Assembly: GCA_010094045.1 (NCBI GenBank)
Contig: ML986911.1
Coordinates: 14,499-29,172 of the forward strand
From: Lojkania enalia
Lineage: Eukaryota > Ascomycota > Dothideomycetes > Pleosporales
Length of the DNA: 14,674 nt
Direction of reading: 5' to 3'
Position numbers and translations under genes: made by a program. The notes below the pieces were generated by a model, which was not told where the DNA came from, did no database searches, and saw only the letters and a program-made list of their open reading frames with translations. This document shows, one piece after another, positions 1-8,920 of this stretch. The first letter of the stretch is position 1. The number at the start of each line of letters is the position of its first letter.

Positions 1-29
1 AATAATTTACTATAATAAATAATATATTC
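1..29. other. Left flank of the pogo element
   Basis: These 29 bases lie outside the left TA duplication of the pogo element. They are too short and AT-rich to assign. If the pogo element sits inside a gag copy, they should continue the homology seen at 8921-9264. My hand alignment to 14302-14330 gives only weak, inconclusive similarity. Confidence 0.4.
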
Positions 30-30
30 T

Positions 31-96
31 ACTATTAAAGTAGTTAAACTATTAAAGTAGCTACTTTTTCTTAGTATTATAAATATTACGTACGAA
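31..96 (+). repeat. Left terminal inverted repeat of the pogo element, with two tandem 17-bp units
   Basis: The sequence pairs with the reverse complement of 8853-8918. I count 7 differences in 66 positions, 6 of them transitions, as expected after RIP. The outer part holds two tandem 17-bp units, 31-47 and 48-64, both starting ACTATTAAAG and differing near their 3' ends. Such repeats at pogo ends could be transposase binding sites (inference). The TA at 30-31 is the target duplication, so the element's own first base is probably 32. Confidence 0.9.
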
Positions 97-112
97 CTAT
101 AATAAATCTATA

Positions 113-1191
113 ATATAACCTTCTATTAATTTAATAAGGTAGAATTGAGCTTATCTTATAAGTATATAATATGCTGCTATAGCTTTTAATATATAATATT
201 AACAACTTTCTACTCGACTTTATAGAATCGCGTTTTACCCTTATATATAACTAAATTACTAGAAGCTTATAGTAACTAAAGAATAAACAATTATATAATA
301 TATTCTTAACCTTAATTTATAAGGATTTATACTCCGGCTAAATAAGATAGTAGATATAGTAGATAAACTATTAGGTATATATAGTAGAATATCTATAGAA
401 AAGAATTAGTCTAAATAATTTATAGTATATATAAACGAGTTTAAAACAGCCTTTAATTAAGTAAAGAATTATTAAAGAATAAAATAAGAGAATTTAGAGG
501 TTATTAATATATATTTTAAGCTTATATAGGATATAATTGTAAAATATAGTATATATAATAATAATATCTACAACTTTAATAAGATAGGCTTTTAAATAAA
601 TATTATTAGTATTATAAAGGTTATTATAGGTTTAGAATATTATATAAGGCCTACTCTTATATAGCTAGATAATTATAAGTAGATTATAGTTATCTAGAAT
701 ATCTACACTACTATATATATAACTCTACTATTTATTATCTATAAAGGACGCGTCTATATTTCTATATAGTATAAAGAAGTAGGTATACTATATAATTGGA
801 AAATTTTAGTCTTTAAGAACGGCTAGATAAATAACACGCTTAGTCTTAAGTAGTTAAAGTATTTTAATAAGTATATAAAGATGTGTTAGGTAGGATTATA
901 TAAGCTACTTATTTTAAACAGTTATAAAAGCTACCTTAACCAGGAATTTAAAGATTACTACCTTATATAAAAGATCCTAACAATTTATATATCTTCTTAT
1001 TTATTATATATACTTTAGCCTCTTAATATAGTTTACTTCTTACTATTAAAGCTGAAGTACTTATAGTATATATAAGACTTAGTACGCTAATATATCTACT
1101 ATATTAATAAAGAAGGCTTCCTTCTAGCCTTTAAAAACGCGTTTTTTAATATATTTACGTATAAGAACTATTAAAAAACTTTTAAAGTAAT
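113..1191 (+). pseudogene. Fot1/pogo-type transposase, N-terminal and catalytic part (RIP-dead)
   Basis: Codons start at positions 2 modulo 3 and the frame runs without a visible indel to the Gypsy-1 junction. The start is uncertain; an ATG turned into ATA near 113-118 is my guess. The DDE_1 (rve-like) catalytic domain is recognisable. The block YNFDETGF reads YNFNKIGF at 569-592. LILDGHESH reads LILNSYKSY at 908-934. The SSHLLQPLD block reads SSYLLYIL*PLN, ending at 1027. All three catalytic Asp codons are Asn: 578-580, 917-919 and 1025-1027. Many in-frame TAG/TAA stand for Gln or Trp. In the living family this enzyme cuts and pastes the element at TA. The gene continues at 8272. Confidence 0.9.
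1187..1191. repeat. 5-bp target-site duplication (GTAAT), left copy
   Basis: GTAAT lies just before the left LTR and again at 8272-8276 just after the right LTR. Joining the transposase halves with one copy restores the reading frame, which confirms it as a true target duplication. Confidence 0.9.
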
Positions 1192-1404
1192 TATAATAGG
1201 CTAGTATAATAGATTATAGTATAGTAATAATAGATAGAGTAGTAGGGCTAAAATATTCGTATATTTAGTTCTCTTAGAAAAGAGATAGCTAATAATAGAG
1301 AGACGAATTACTACTATCCCTATAAGGTACGATTCGGCTATTTTAACCCTAGGTTAGGTAACTCTATATTATTAACCCGTAACTTAAAACTATAAAATAT
1401 TATA
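1192..1404 (-). repeat. Gypsy-1 3' LTR
   Basis: This 213-bp direct repeat of 8059-8271 has no length difference. I count about 16 mismatches (about 92% identity), 15 of them transitions. It begins TATAATA and ends TATTATA, a short inverted repeat; the usual TG...CA ends appear as TA...TA, which is what RIP does to TpG and CpA. The left copy has T or A at most differing sites, so it is the more heavily mutated copy. Confidence 0.92.
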
Positions 1405-1407
1405 TTA

Positions 1408-1418
1408 TCTCTCTTCTT
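1408..1418 (-). other. Polypurine tract of Gypsy-1
   Basis: On the - strand this reads AAGAAGAGAGA, directly upstream of the 3' LTR, where plus-strand DNA synthesis of LTR retrotransposons is primed. It supports the - orientation of the element. Confidence 0.7.
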
Positions 1419-1616
1419 AAAAGGCTGTTATCGCGATAGCTTATAGAGGACAAATATTACTAGAATAGACTAGTAGAGCTACCCTAAGATAGGTGCTGTT
1501 ATATAATCTAGAGTTCCTTCCAGGTTAAGTAGTATATTATTACTACTACTTTTACCTTTATCTAGTAAGGTTAACCCTTAGGGAATCTTTATTACTTACT
1601 ACTTAGAGTGGTATAA

Positions 1617-2638
1617 GTAAACGGCGCTAGTAGAGTAAACGCTAATTATAAAAACGCTGCTCCCCCCGCCTATTCTACTTCTTCAATCCTTATACTTTCT
1701 CAACTACCTTAGTAAGTATAATTCCCTTAGTCTTTAGCTGCGCATTTAGTACAGTTGTTATAGCTCTATATAGGATATAATAGAGTACTTTATAGCTAAT
1801 AAGGGCTAGTAGATATGCATACTCGCTGCCCGCGCCGCCTACCGCCTATTTTTCTATTCTCGCTATACTCCTCCGTATACACCCCTCTTACGCCCTCCTT
1901 AGCACCTTTCTAGTCTATAAACAGCTAATTTACGCCTAACAGGTCTATAGCGCGTAATATAGTACTTGCTCCAGTCTAGAAGCGCTGTATTAAGGAGACC
2001 AAGGGTAAGAAGCCCTATACTATCTACTATCTCTACTATCTAAGGCGTCTAGCTTACAATAAGTTATATAAAGTAGATAGTAACTGTAAATTCGCTTCTT
2101 TAGACCTACTTATAGTAGAATATCTCTATAAAGGCATTTAATATAATATCTATCTCTACTACCTTAAGAAGAATAATAAGAATTGTTTTAAAGTATGTTT
2201 TAGGCTAATATAGTATACTCTAACCTTCTTACAGCTAACGTGTTTATAGTCGGACCTATCTATACTAGAGTATATTATAAAGGTCGATTAAGCTATTAAA
2301 GCTCTTATTACTGTCCGTATTAGTAGTAATAAGATCTAACTAGCTTAAAAGGTCTAAGATACTACCTAAATAGTAGTTAAGTAGACTTAAACGTATATTC
2401 TAGCTCTTTTTTATATATTCTAGTACTAATAGTAATATCTAGGCTCGGTAAGAAAGATTCTAACTTCCTATTCACCTATAATAGTAAGGATAGGAAAACC
2501 TTATCTAGAATTAAATTTATTAGCTAGGACTATACTAAGATTAGTATAGCGCGCAAGCGTAAGACTGAGGAGAATCTTCTTAATATAGATAATAATAAAT
2601 ATACTAAAGTAAAGGAAATAAAGTCTTCTATAAGTTAA
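1617..2638 (+). pseudogene. Antisense cargo ORF of Gypsy-1: Cys-rich then helical, charged protein (unrecognised)
   Basis: On the strand opposite to gag-pol, codons starting at multiples of 3 stay open from about 1617 to about 2455 apart from TAG/TAA codons that fit mutated Gln or Trp. A Pro/Ser-rich start (about 1650-1920) leads to two clusters where TAT/TAC codons fit mutated Cys: 2016-2033 and 2142-2186 (Y-N-I-Y then LKKNNKNC). A helical, Gln/Lys-rich stretch follows (2270-2400). Near 2455 the frame shifts by one and a charged tail (KRKTEENLL, KVKEIKSS) ends at TAA 2636-2638. The shift may be an indel or a lost intron. This layout resembles uncharacterised fungal Cys-cluster plus coiled-coil proteins often met beside LTR elements (recollection, unsearched). 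It converges with the pol gene. Confidence 0.6.
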
Positions 2639-2639
2639 T

Positions 2640-3130
2640 TCGGACTATATTATACCGTATTATTCTATACTAACACTTTTAGCCTATTCGCCCTGTTAAA
2701 AAGGCTTGATTAAGTTGTAGTAGGGGAAAAAGTTGTAGTAAGGTATAAATATTAGTAGATAGTAGTTTTTTCGGATATTAACAGGTTTTCCGGTATTTCT
2801 ATAGATATAATACCCCGGTCAAGCATTTTATAGCCTAGATTAGCGCTATATTTAGAATAATATAATATTTCCGCCTCCTATATACTATTATAGTCTATAA
2901 TATACTATAATATAGTCCTTCTAATATTAATAGTAGGAATTACCACTTCTTATAATTACTAAAGAACCTATATTAATATATAAGGCTAACTTTATAGGTA
3001 CTTATTCCTAAACCTTGTTTATATAACTTTAGTCTAGTAATAGTGCTATTAAACACCTATAAAAAACCTAAATTTAAGGAAAACTAGGTAAAGATAGCTA
3101 TATTAACTAGAAAGTTTATATAAAGGTTAT
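2640..3130. other. Gap between convergent ORFs of Gypsy-1, no gene seen
   Basis: This lies between the end of the + strand cargo ORF and the C-terminal tail of the - strand chromodomain. I see only AT-rich sequence and a short direct repeat, AGTTGTAGTAGGGG and AGTTGTAGTAAGG, at about 2714-2744. No domain or RNA gene is recognisable. Confidence 0.5.
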
Positions 3131-4480
3131 ACTTTAGAATAACTTAGCTATTCTTCTTCTTTTTTAAAGAGCGTCTACGGTCTTTAATAGGTTTACTTAA
3201 TCTCTTTAGTTTAATACCCTTCTTTTTCTAGAATACTTATAGAGCATTAGTACTAATATTTACTCCTAACTTCTAACTATTCTTAAAGTCTAGGTAGTTC
3301 TTCTATTTAACTAAATATTTCTATACTTTAATAGAGTTTTACTTTTATTTAATAGTATAATTAATTTTATATATATTATTCTTAAATTAATATAAAGTAT
3401 CTTATATTAGGCTATCTAGACTCTAAATAGGCCCTTTTAGATTATATAGCTCTAGTAAAGATATATAAAATACTAGATAGATACTATCTAACCTTAGAAG
3501 GTTAATCTAGTAGGTTATAGGCGTTATAACCTTTATTACTATACTAGATCTAAAATACTTCCAATCTAATTTCTTCTTAAGATAGGTTAACTTAATATAT
3601 CAATTTAATACTAGCACCTTATTTCCTACTACTAGAGATAAGTATATTCTCTTCTTATCTACATATTTCTTTTAATAACCTACTATAATACTAATCTTCG
3701 CTTTATATTTATTTTATAATACTAGTACTTTAGCTACTATACCTCTTATTAAAGGAGCTTCTCCCTCTCCTAAAGACTTGCCTAGCTAATTAAGTCCTCA
3801 GGAATCTGTACTATAGTAAGCGCGAAAAGGTAAGATAGTAGTAGTTATATAAGCGCTGTTATTATATATAAACTCCGCTATAGATAGCTAAACTACTTAA
3901 TTATCTTATTCTAAATAGTAGAAATAATGTAAATATTACTTAAGCGTCTAGGTTTATCTTTCTATTAGCCCGTCGGTCTTTAGGTAATAGGCTAAACTAA
4001 GACCTTGCTAAGATACTAAATAATCGTAAAAGGTTTTCTAAGATTTTAACTTTATTAGAATACTATAGTTAGATATTACTAATTCTAGAATACTATATAG
4101 TTGGATAATATCGCGTATCTAGACCTATATTAGGTCTTCTATAGTCTAGGTAGAGATAGTAGAAATATAATAGGCTATTTTAGTTAACTAGTCGACAATA
4201 ACTATAATTAAGTTGTATACTTAACTAAGGAATAGACTTAAAGGGAGTTCTATAATAAAATCGAACATAACTTACTCCTATAGTCTATTTAATATAGGTA
4301 ACAGTTATAATAGGTTATAAAGCTTACACCTAGAAGCTTTTACCCTTCTATATCTTAAACAATCCTGATAGTAGGCCTTAATATTATCTTTTATACCTTT
4401 CTGCTAAAATTAACGCAACACTCTCTTATATATTTTTATCTATCCTCTATAACCTACTATAGAGTAGTTATATGCCTAAT
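3130..4480 (-). pseudogene. Gypsy-1 pol: integrase and C-terminal chromodomain (RIP-dead)
   Basis: Read on the - strand. The zinc-binding N-terminus ends in YYQDCLRYRRVKAS (about 4330-4385), where one Cys of the CX2C pair remains. The catalytic core has IIVIVDQLTKIAYYI with its first Asp kept (GAC, 4191-4193), then LVISNYSI where the second Asp is Asn (4068-4070). The TDGLIER block keeps the Glu. The HPVFHVSLLEPY motif reads YLVFYISLLEPYN at about 3440-3481. The chromodomain follows at about 3180-3400 (KYLVKWKNYLDFKNSWKL), then a Lys/Arg-rich tail. In chromoviruses this domain steers integration to marked chromatin, fitting insertion into a repeat-rich region. Gln/Trp stops are frequent. It belongs to one gag-pol frame with the domains to its right. 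Confidence 0.88.
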
Positions 4481-4559
4481 TAAGGGCGTTTTACCTCTTT
4501 TAGAGCGTTGTCAGCTCTATCTTCCCTTTATTACCTTTTTTAGCCTACTCCGGGCCGTT

Positions 4560-5280
4560 GTAGTGTTCTTAGTCTAAGGAAAGGGTCTCTTCTACTTTCT
4601 AGGTAGGAGAAAAATCTTTCTAAGTAGTCTATATATAGGTTACTACTACTAAAATCTTAAGAATCTTAGTACTATTATTCTAGTCTAAATTAGTTCTTTC
4701 TACTCTTTTTAGGCTAATCTTAGCGCGTATAGGTTTAATATATCTTATATTAGACTTCTTCGAAGGTGCCTATACTTCCTTTATATAGTCTAGTTAATGT
4801 AATAGTCCGTCGGCTGGGTTAAGTTTACTAGGTCGGTAGATAAGGTTATAATTATACTTAGTAAGCTTAAGATACAATTGTATATATTAATAGACTAAAG
4901 TCTTTATTTCTATAAACTAACGGAGGTTATTATAGTCTATATAAAGGTCGAACGTAATTTCTTACAGGTACTAATACTAGTATTCTAAGCTTTCTACTAT
5001 TACAAGTAGTTCCTAGTTATATATATTATAGTTATACTCCGTCATATTAAGCTTTCTTAAAAAGAAATTGATAGGTTACTATATTATCTTACCTACTTAC
5101 TCTTCTATAAGCTAGCTAAGAATTCCTAAAATAACGCCCTTAGAAGTATTAATCTTAACCCTTATAGGCCGAGTTAGCTTATAATAAGCTAGGATAGGAA
5201 CGCTTAAAAAAGCTTCCTTTAACTATTAAAAGGCCTCTAGTTCTTTCTAACTAATATTTAGTTCTTAACTTTCTTCTCTT
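4560..5280 (-). pseudogene. Gypsy-1 pol: RNase H domain (RIP-dead)
   Basis: This degrades the RNA of the RNA-DNA hybrid during reverse transcription. On the - strand, a block like ELEAF*QLKEAFLSVPILAYY leads to IRVKINTSKGVILGILS, matching the family's (E)TDASxxAxGxxLxQ. The catalytic Asp of that motif is Asn (5148-5150, AAT after ATT). FFLRKLN downstream matches the usual F-S-RKL block. The left part towards the integrase zinc domain is weakly conserved and I could not place its motifs exactly. Confidence 0.75.
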
Positions 5281-6210
5281 CTCTAGATATAGCCTCTTTT
5301 AACAGCCTTTGGCCCCTTTTAGGTTAATCTTATTAAAGGTAAGATAATCCTTAAGAATCCTATAATAAACCTATAGTAGTAGTTTATAAATCTAATAAAG
5401 ATCTATATATTTTATATATTTTATAAAACTAGCTAATTTTAGATAGTTTTCAACCGAGAGTAGTTAAATTTAATCCCCTTAGGGTAAATAATAAACCCTA
5501 GATAATCTATTTCTCTAGTATAGAAGTCGTACTTATTAAGTTTTATAAAGAGCTTAGCCTCGCGTAGTCTCTAAAGTACTTCCTTAATATACTTAATATG
5601 TTCCTCTTCTATATTAGAGAAGATTAAGATATTATCTAAGTATATAATATATATTATATTAATAAGGCTAGTAAGCGTCTAGTTAATATAGGCTTAAAAT
5701 TGGGCTGGTATATTTGTTAGGCTAAACGGTATAACAGTATACTTAAAAGAACCATATCTAGTATAAAATACGGTCTTCTATTTATCTCCTTCCTTTATCC
5801 TAATTCTATAGTAAGCTTCTCTAATATTAAGCTTAGTATAGTACTTAGCTTATACTAGACGTTCTAGCGACTCTAAAATTAGGGGAAGAGGGTGCTGATT
5901 ATATATAGTAATTTTATTCAGGCCTCTATAATCTATATAGAGCTTTAAACTACTATTTTTCTTCTTTATAAAGAGGATTAGTATGCTAGTAGGTAATTAG
6001 AATCTCCTAATCTATCTATATTATAAGTACTTATCCAGATACTTCTAGAGATACTAAAGCTTAACTGAAGATAAATTATATAGCAGTTAATATAGAGGAC
6101 TAGTCTCTTCTAGTAGGTTTATAGCTAAATTTTAAGGCTTATACTTTATAAGTACTAAAGATTACTTTTTATTAAACATATCCTTAAAATCGGTATACTT
6201 TAGTTGTAAT
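5280..6210 (-). pseudogene. Gypsy-1 pol: reverse transcriptase (RIP-dead)
   Basis: The - strand translation runs as a typical Ty3/Gypsy RT: ILILFIKKKNSSLKLYID, YRGLNKITIYNQHPLPLI, YYTKLNIREAYYRIRIKEGD, a VFYTRYGSFKYTVIPF block, then YIIYLDNILIFSNIEEEH and DYLGFIIYPKGI. The catalytic Asp in TKLD is Asn (5826-5828). YLDD reads YLDN, with the last Asp lost (5631-5633). Two of three metal ligands are therefore gone, and there are also TAG/TAA stops. The upstream link to the protease (about 6160-6210) shows FKDMFNKK, the usual F.D(V/L)F start of these RT domains. Confidence 0.92.
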
Positions 6211-6329
6211 TAGCCTATTTTAACGCTAATTTCATCTACTATAGTTACTAAATTAACTAGGCATATATAGACGTCTGTTTTACCACCTGTAATAGTCTCC
6301 GCAAACTCTTCTACGTCCTCTAGTACTAC

Positions 6330-6740
6330 CTTATAGAACCGGGGCAAGCCTATAGCCTTTACCCCTCTAAAGAGCATCCTTCTACTAAGAAAGTTTAATT
6401 TCGGATTATAATCCTATATTTAGGGTATTCTAAGGTAAACCTTATACTCTTTAAGGTCTAATATTATAAACGGTACCTTATAGACTTAAACCTTACTACG
6501 CAAGTCCTTGACAGCAACCTTTATAATAGTAGTTCTATATATTAGAATCTTAGAGCTGTTTATAGCTTCTACTATTAACTTTAGTAGTAGATTAATCTTT
6601 AAGCTATACTACTTTATAAGTATAGTATTAAGAAGATTTAGTTGTATATTTAGGTTGATTAGATAATCGTTCTTAGCTAAACCCTCTACTACTATCTTAA
6701 CTATAAGCAACTTTATAGGAGTTTAAAAAAGTAATTTATA
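6330..6740 (-). pseudogene. Gypsy-1 retropepsin-like protease region (RIP-dead)
   Basis: This lies between gag and RT, where Ty3/Gypsy elements encode the aspartic protease that processes Gag-Pol. The - strand has LAKNDYLINLNIQLNLL (matching a DSGAENDYLIS-type start whose active-site Asp-Ser-Gly I could not place). A stretch of alternating hydrophobic residues follows (KVPFIILDLKEYKVYLRIP), like the family's V.LG..D.ILGIPWL. Assignment rests on position and these partial matches. Confidence 0.65.
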
Positions 6741-6849
6741 TAATTTCTCTAGCTTCTTACTCTTCTTAGAGAGTTTAATATAGGCTAGAAGAAAGGAGCT
6801 TAGTCTTTCTAACCCTTACCTTTTCCTAACTTCTATTTAGGAGCTCCTT

Positions 6850-7980
6850 TAGACTTCTCTTTTTTCTAGGAATAGTTAGGAGACTTATAGCCTTCCTCTC
6901 TATATATCTAATATATAATAGGAGGCTGCTCTAGGCAGATATTACCTTTTCTAAACCTCTTCGGAGGTTTCTAGCTCTTTCTAGCCTTCTTTAGAGTATT
7001 ATTACTCTCCTTTAAAGTATTAGACCCTTACCTCTTACGATTACCTATATTACGCCCCTCTTACCTCTTATAAGGCTTTTAGCAACGCCTAAAGACCATA
7101 TTTATATATTCTTCTATCTCTAGTAGCATCTAAAACTTCAGTCTCGAGAGGAGATCTAAATCTCTCCTTATCAACTTAAATAAAGCCGAGATAAACTTAT
7201 TTACTATACGGTCTTTATTTATCTCTCTAACTTCTTTTTATAGAGGTCTTATATAGTTTAATAAGTCAGTTGGAGACTAGCCTGTCCTTTATCTATACCT
7301 TTTCAAAGTATCGAAAGCTTCTTACCTTTATTCTAATAGAGTTCCTAATACGCTTAATATCTTTACTTTTAGGATATCCTATATAGGAATCTAATATATA
7401 TTCTTTCAGTGCTCTATAGTTTTATATATCTCTTATAAAGTTTTTAAAAACTCTAAGATATACCTAGAAGTAAAAGTTACTTTCTACCTTTCTATTTAAA
7501 AGTCTACTAGCGACTAGATAAAGTACTTTTTATAGTTTTAGACCTATTAGTTATAGTTTATATAATCCTTCTTCTTATAGGTATAAGGAGGTTTAAGGCG
7601 AGGAAGGTTGGTTTAGGTAGAGGTAGTTTATAGTAGCTATACTCCCTCTAGTATAATAATAGCTAAATCGATTGTAGAGATATTACCTACTTTATATTAT
7701 TACTTTATCTTCTATAGCTGTTTAAGATCCTTCTAATTTCGTTTACCTTATATCTATTATTATAGTCTTTCCAAGTCTTCGATATCCGCGTCCTACTCTA
7801 TACTACTTTAAGCTAGAGAGTACTAGATAGTACTATAACTCTACAATTCTTTAGATATTTGATAAATATTTGCTCTAGTCTACTCTTCTAGCTAAATAAG
7901 TCCCTCGCTAGCTCTAAAGTTAGTATCTCGCCTATTACTAGACGTTAGGGTTCTTATACACCCGGCTAAGCCGGCTATTA
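6850..7980 (-). pseudogene. Gypsy-1 gag with coiled-coil start and CCHC zinc knuckle (RIP-dead)
   Basis: Gag forms the virus-like particle. Reading right to left on the - strand, a Glu/Gln-rich, coiled-coil-like start (DADIEDLERL, about 7740-7790) is followed by a capsid-type region (PRLKPPYTYKKKDY, then EAFDTLKRYRQRTGQSPTDL and VNKFISALFK). These resemble Gypsy gag blocks with a few-hundred-residue alpha-helical core. A zinc knuckle lies at about 6869-6913 (IYREEGYKSPNYS); its Cys and His ligands are now Tyr. The translation start is not certain because ATG codons may be lost to RIP; the frame can be followed to about 7880 and possibly 7980. Confidence 0.82.
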
Positions 7981-8058
7981 GGCTAAGAGGGGTAGGAGAC
8001 GTATTTATAGTATTAGAAATTGCTACTAGGCTGCTCTAAAGAGTTTGAGCGATTCGAA
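7980..8058 (-). other. Gypsy-1 leader and primer-binding region, no clear PBS
   Basis: This is the sequence between gag and the 5' LTR. On the - strand it begins TTCGAATCGCTCAAACTC just inside the LTR. It does not start with TGG, so I cannot name a primer tRNA; TGG could have been changed to TAG, or the element may prime in another way. Confidence 0.4.
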
Positions 8059-8271
8059 TATAATAGGCTAGTATAATAGATTACAGCGTAGTAATAATAG
8101 ATAGAGTAGTAGGGCTAAAATGTTCGTATATTCAGTTCTCTTAGAAAAGAGATAGCTAATAATAGAGAGAGGAATTGCTACTATTTCTGCAGGGTGCGAT
8201 TCAGCTATTTTAACCCTAGGTTAAGTAACTCTATATTATTAACCCGTAACTTAAAACTATAAGATATTATA
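8059..8271 (-). repeat. Gypsy-1 5' LTR
   Basis: This is the upstream LTR for the - strand element; gag starts to its left. It keeps more C and G at the sites that differ from 1192-1404, for example CTGCAGGGTGCG against CTATAAGGTACG. It would have held the element's promoter, but I do not recognise a clear TATA box on the - strand after mutation. Confidence 0.92.
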
Positions 8272-8276
8272 GTAAT
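8272..8276. repeat. 5-bp target-site duplication (GTAAT), right copy
   Basis: Second copy of the GTAAT found at 1187-1191. Five bases is the usual duplication made by Ty3/Gypsy integrases. These bases are also part of the transposase codons (Val-Ile). Confidence 0.9.
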
Positions 8277-8844
8277 AGGAATTATTCTTTTAAATATATA
8301 GGTTATATTAGATTATCTTAATATATAACTATATATCCTACTAGAACTACTTCTATAAGAAAACTTCTAGTAGTCTAAAACTCTAAGTAATATATATAAA
8401 TTTAGGTTACAATTAATACTTATATAAAAGTTCTTTATATAATTACTAAAAGAGGTATAAGAAGGATTCTTATAGCTTATAAAAGATACTAAGTTAATAC
8501 TATATTAGAATATACTTTTTTAAGCTTATAACTCTAAGCTTAAAAAGTAATTAGAAGAAGTAACTAAGCGTAAAATATATAAAAGAAAGTATATTTAGTA
8601 TAGTAGTATAGTATTATATAGTAAGGGATTTTTATATATAACTGCTAAAGTATCTATAAACTCTTAGCTCTTTAAAAAGACTCGTAGTGCTGATATTTAA
8701 GAAAGGGCTCAACCAGCTTAACGCTACTATAGTAACTATAGTAAAACTAGATATAACGCTTATACATGCTAAAAGGATAGTAGAGAAAATTCTAAATTAG
8801 ATAAAAGTATATTATATATAGAATCTCTTATTAGTATTAAGTAA
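8272..8844 (+). pseudogene. Fot1/pogo-type transposase, C-terminal part with CCHC zinc knuckle (RIP-dead)
   Basis: Once a single copy of the GTAAT target sequence is kept, the frame resumes exactly: FKVI at 1181-1191 continues as GIILLN from 8278, matching the family's G(L/I)(V/I)PFNP block. Codons start at 1 modulo 3 with no indel through 8769. A basic, lysine-rich stretch (about 8550-8600, KRKIYKRKYI) precedes a terminal zinc knuckle at 8728-8769. The CX2CX4HX4C spacing is exact, but three ligands are now Tyr (TAT) and only the last Cys (TGC, 8767-8769) survives. The stop is probably TAA at 8842-8844. Total length with the N-terminal part is about 550 codons, usual for Fot1-like proteins. 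Confidence 0.88.
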
Positions 8845-8852
8845 ATTAACTT

Positions 8853-8918
8853 TTCGTATATAGTATTTATTATACTAAGAAAAAGTAGCTACTTTAATAG
8901 TTTAGCCGCTTTAATAGT
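8853..8918 (-). repeat. Right terminal inverted repeat of the pogo element
   Basis: This is the inverted partner of 31-96. It keeps the less mutated form of the outer 17-bp unit (CGGCTAA where the left copy reads TAGTTAA) and is followed by TA at 8918-8919. It begins 8 bases after the last likely stop codon of the transposase, so the gene fills the element almost completely. Confidence 0.9.
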
Positions 8919-8920
8919 AT

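Larger units (their letters stand above)
1192..8271 (-). mobile_element. Gypsy-1: complete Ty3/Gypsy chromovirus with extra antisense ORF, inserted in the pogo transposase
   Basis: Two 213-bp LTRs (1192-1404, 8059-8271) bound 7080 bp and are flanked by GTAAT at 1187-1191 and 8272-8276. The order on the - strand is gag, protease, RT, RNase H, integrase, chromodomain, which is the Ty3/Gypsy (Metaviridae) order. The chromodomain places it in the chromovirus branch. A pyrimidine run at 1408-1418 is the polypurine tract on the - strand beside the 3' LTR, which confirms orientation. Between chromodomain and 3' LTR lies about 1.7 kb with an oppositely oriented ORF. Every domain carries RIP stops, and catalytic residues are lost in RT, RNase H and integrase. 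Confidence 0.93.
30..8919 (+). mobile_element. Fot1/pogo-type DNA transposon (Tc1-mariner), complete but RIPed and split by Gypsy-1
   Basis: The element proper runs from 32 to 8917 and is flanked by TA at 30-31 and 8918-8919, the target duplication expected for Tc1-mariner/pogo elements. Terminal inverted repeats of about 65 bp match at 32-96 and 8853-8917. The interior carries one transposase reading frame, in two pieces (about 113-1191 and 8272-8844) separated by the Gypsy-1 insertion. Subtracting Gypsy-1 (7080 bp) and one 5-bp target copy leaves about 1.80 kb, close to the usual Fot1 length of about 1.9 kb. No internal deletion or frameshift is visible in the transposase, so damage is by point mutation plus the insertion. 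The element is non-autonomous and dead. Confidence 0.92.

Noticed and set aside
8041..8058. tRNA T-arm-like GATTCGAA next to the Gypsy-1 LTR
   Set aside because: No acceptor, D or anticodon arms can be built around it. It is a short match in the leader and is not complementary to a CCA end.
1200..8058. Other short uninterrupted ORFs on either strand
   Set aside because: In TpA-saturated sequence, short open frames arise by chance. Only frames with family motifs or long runs without sense disruption were kept.
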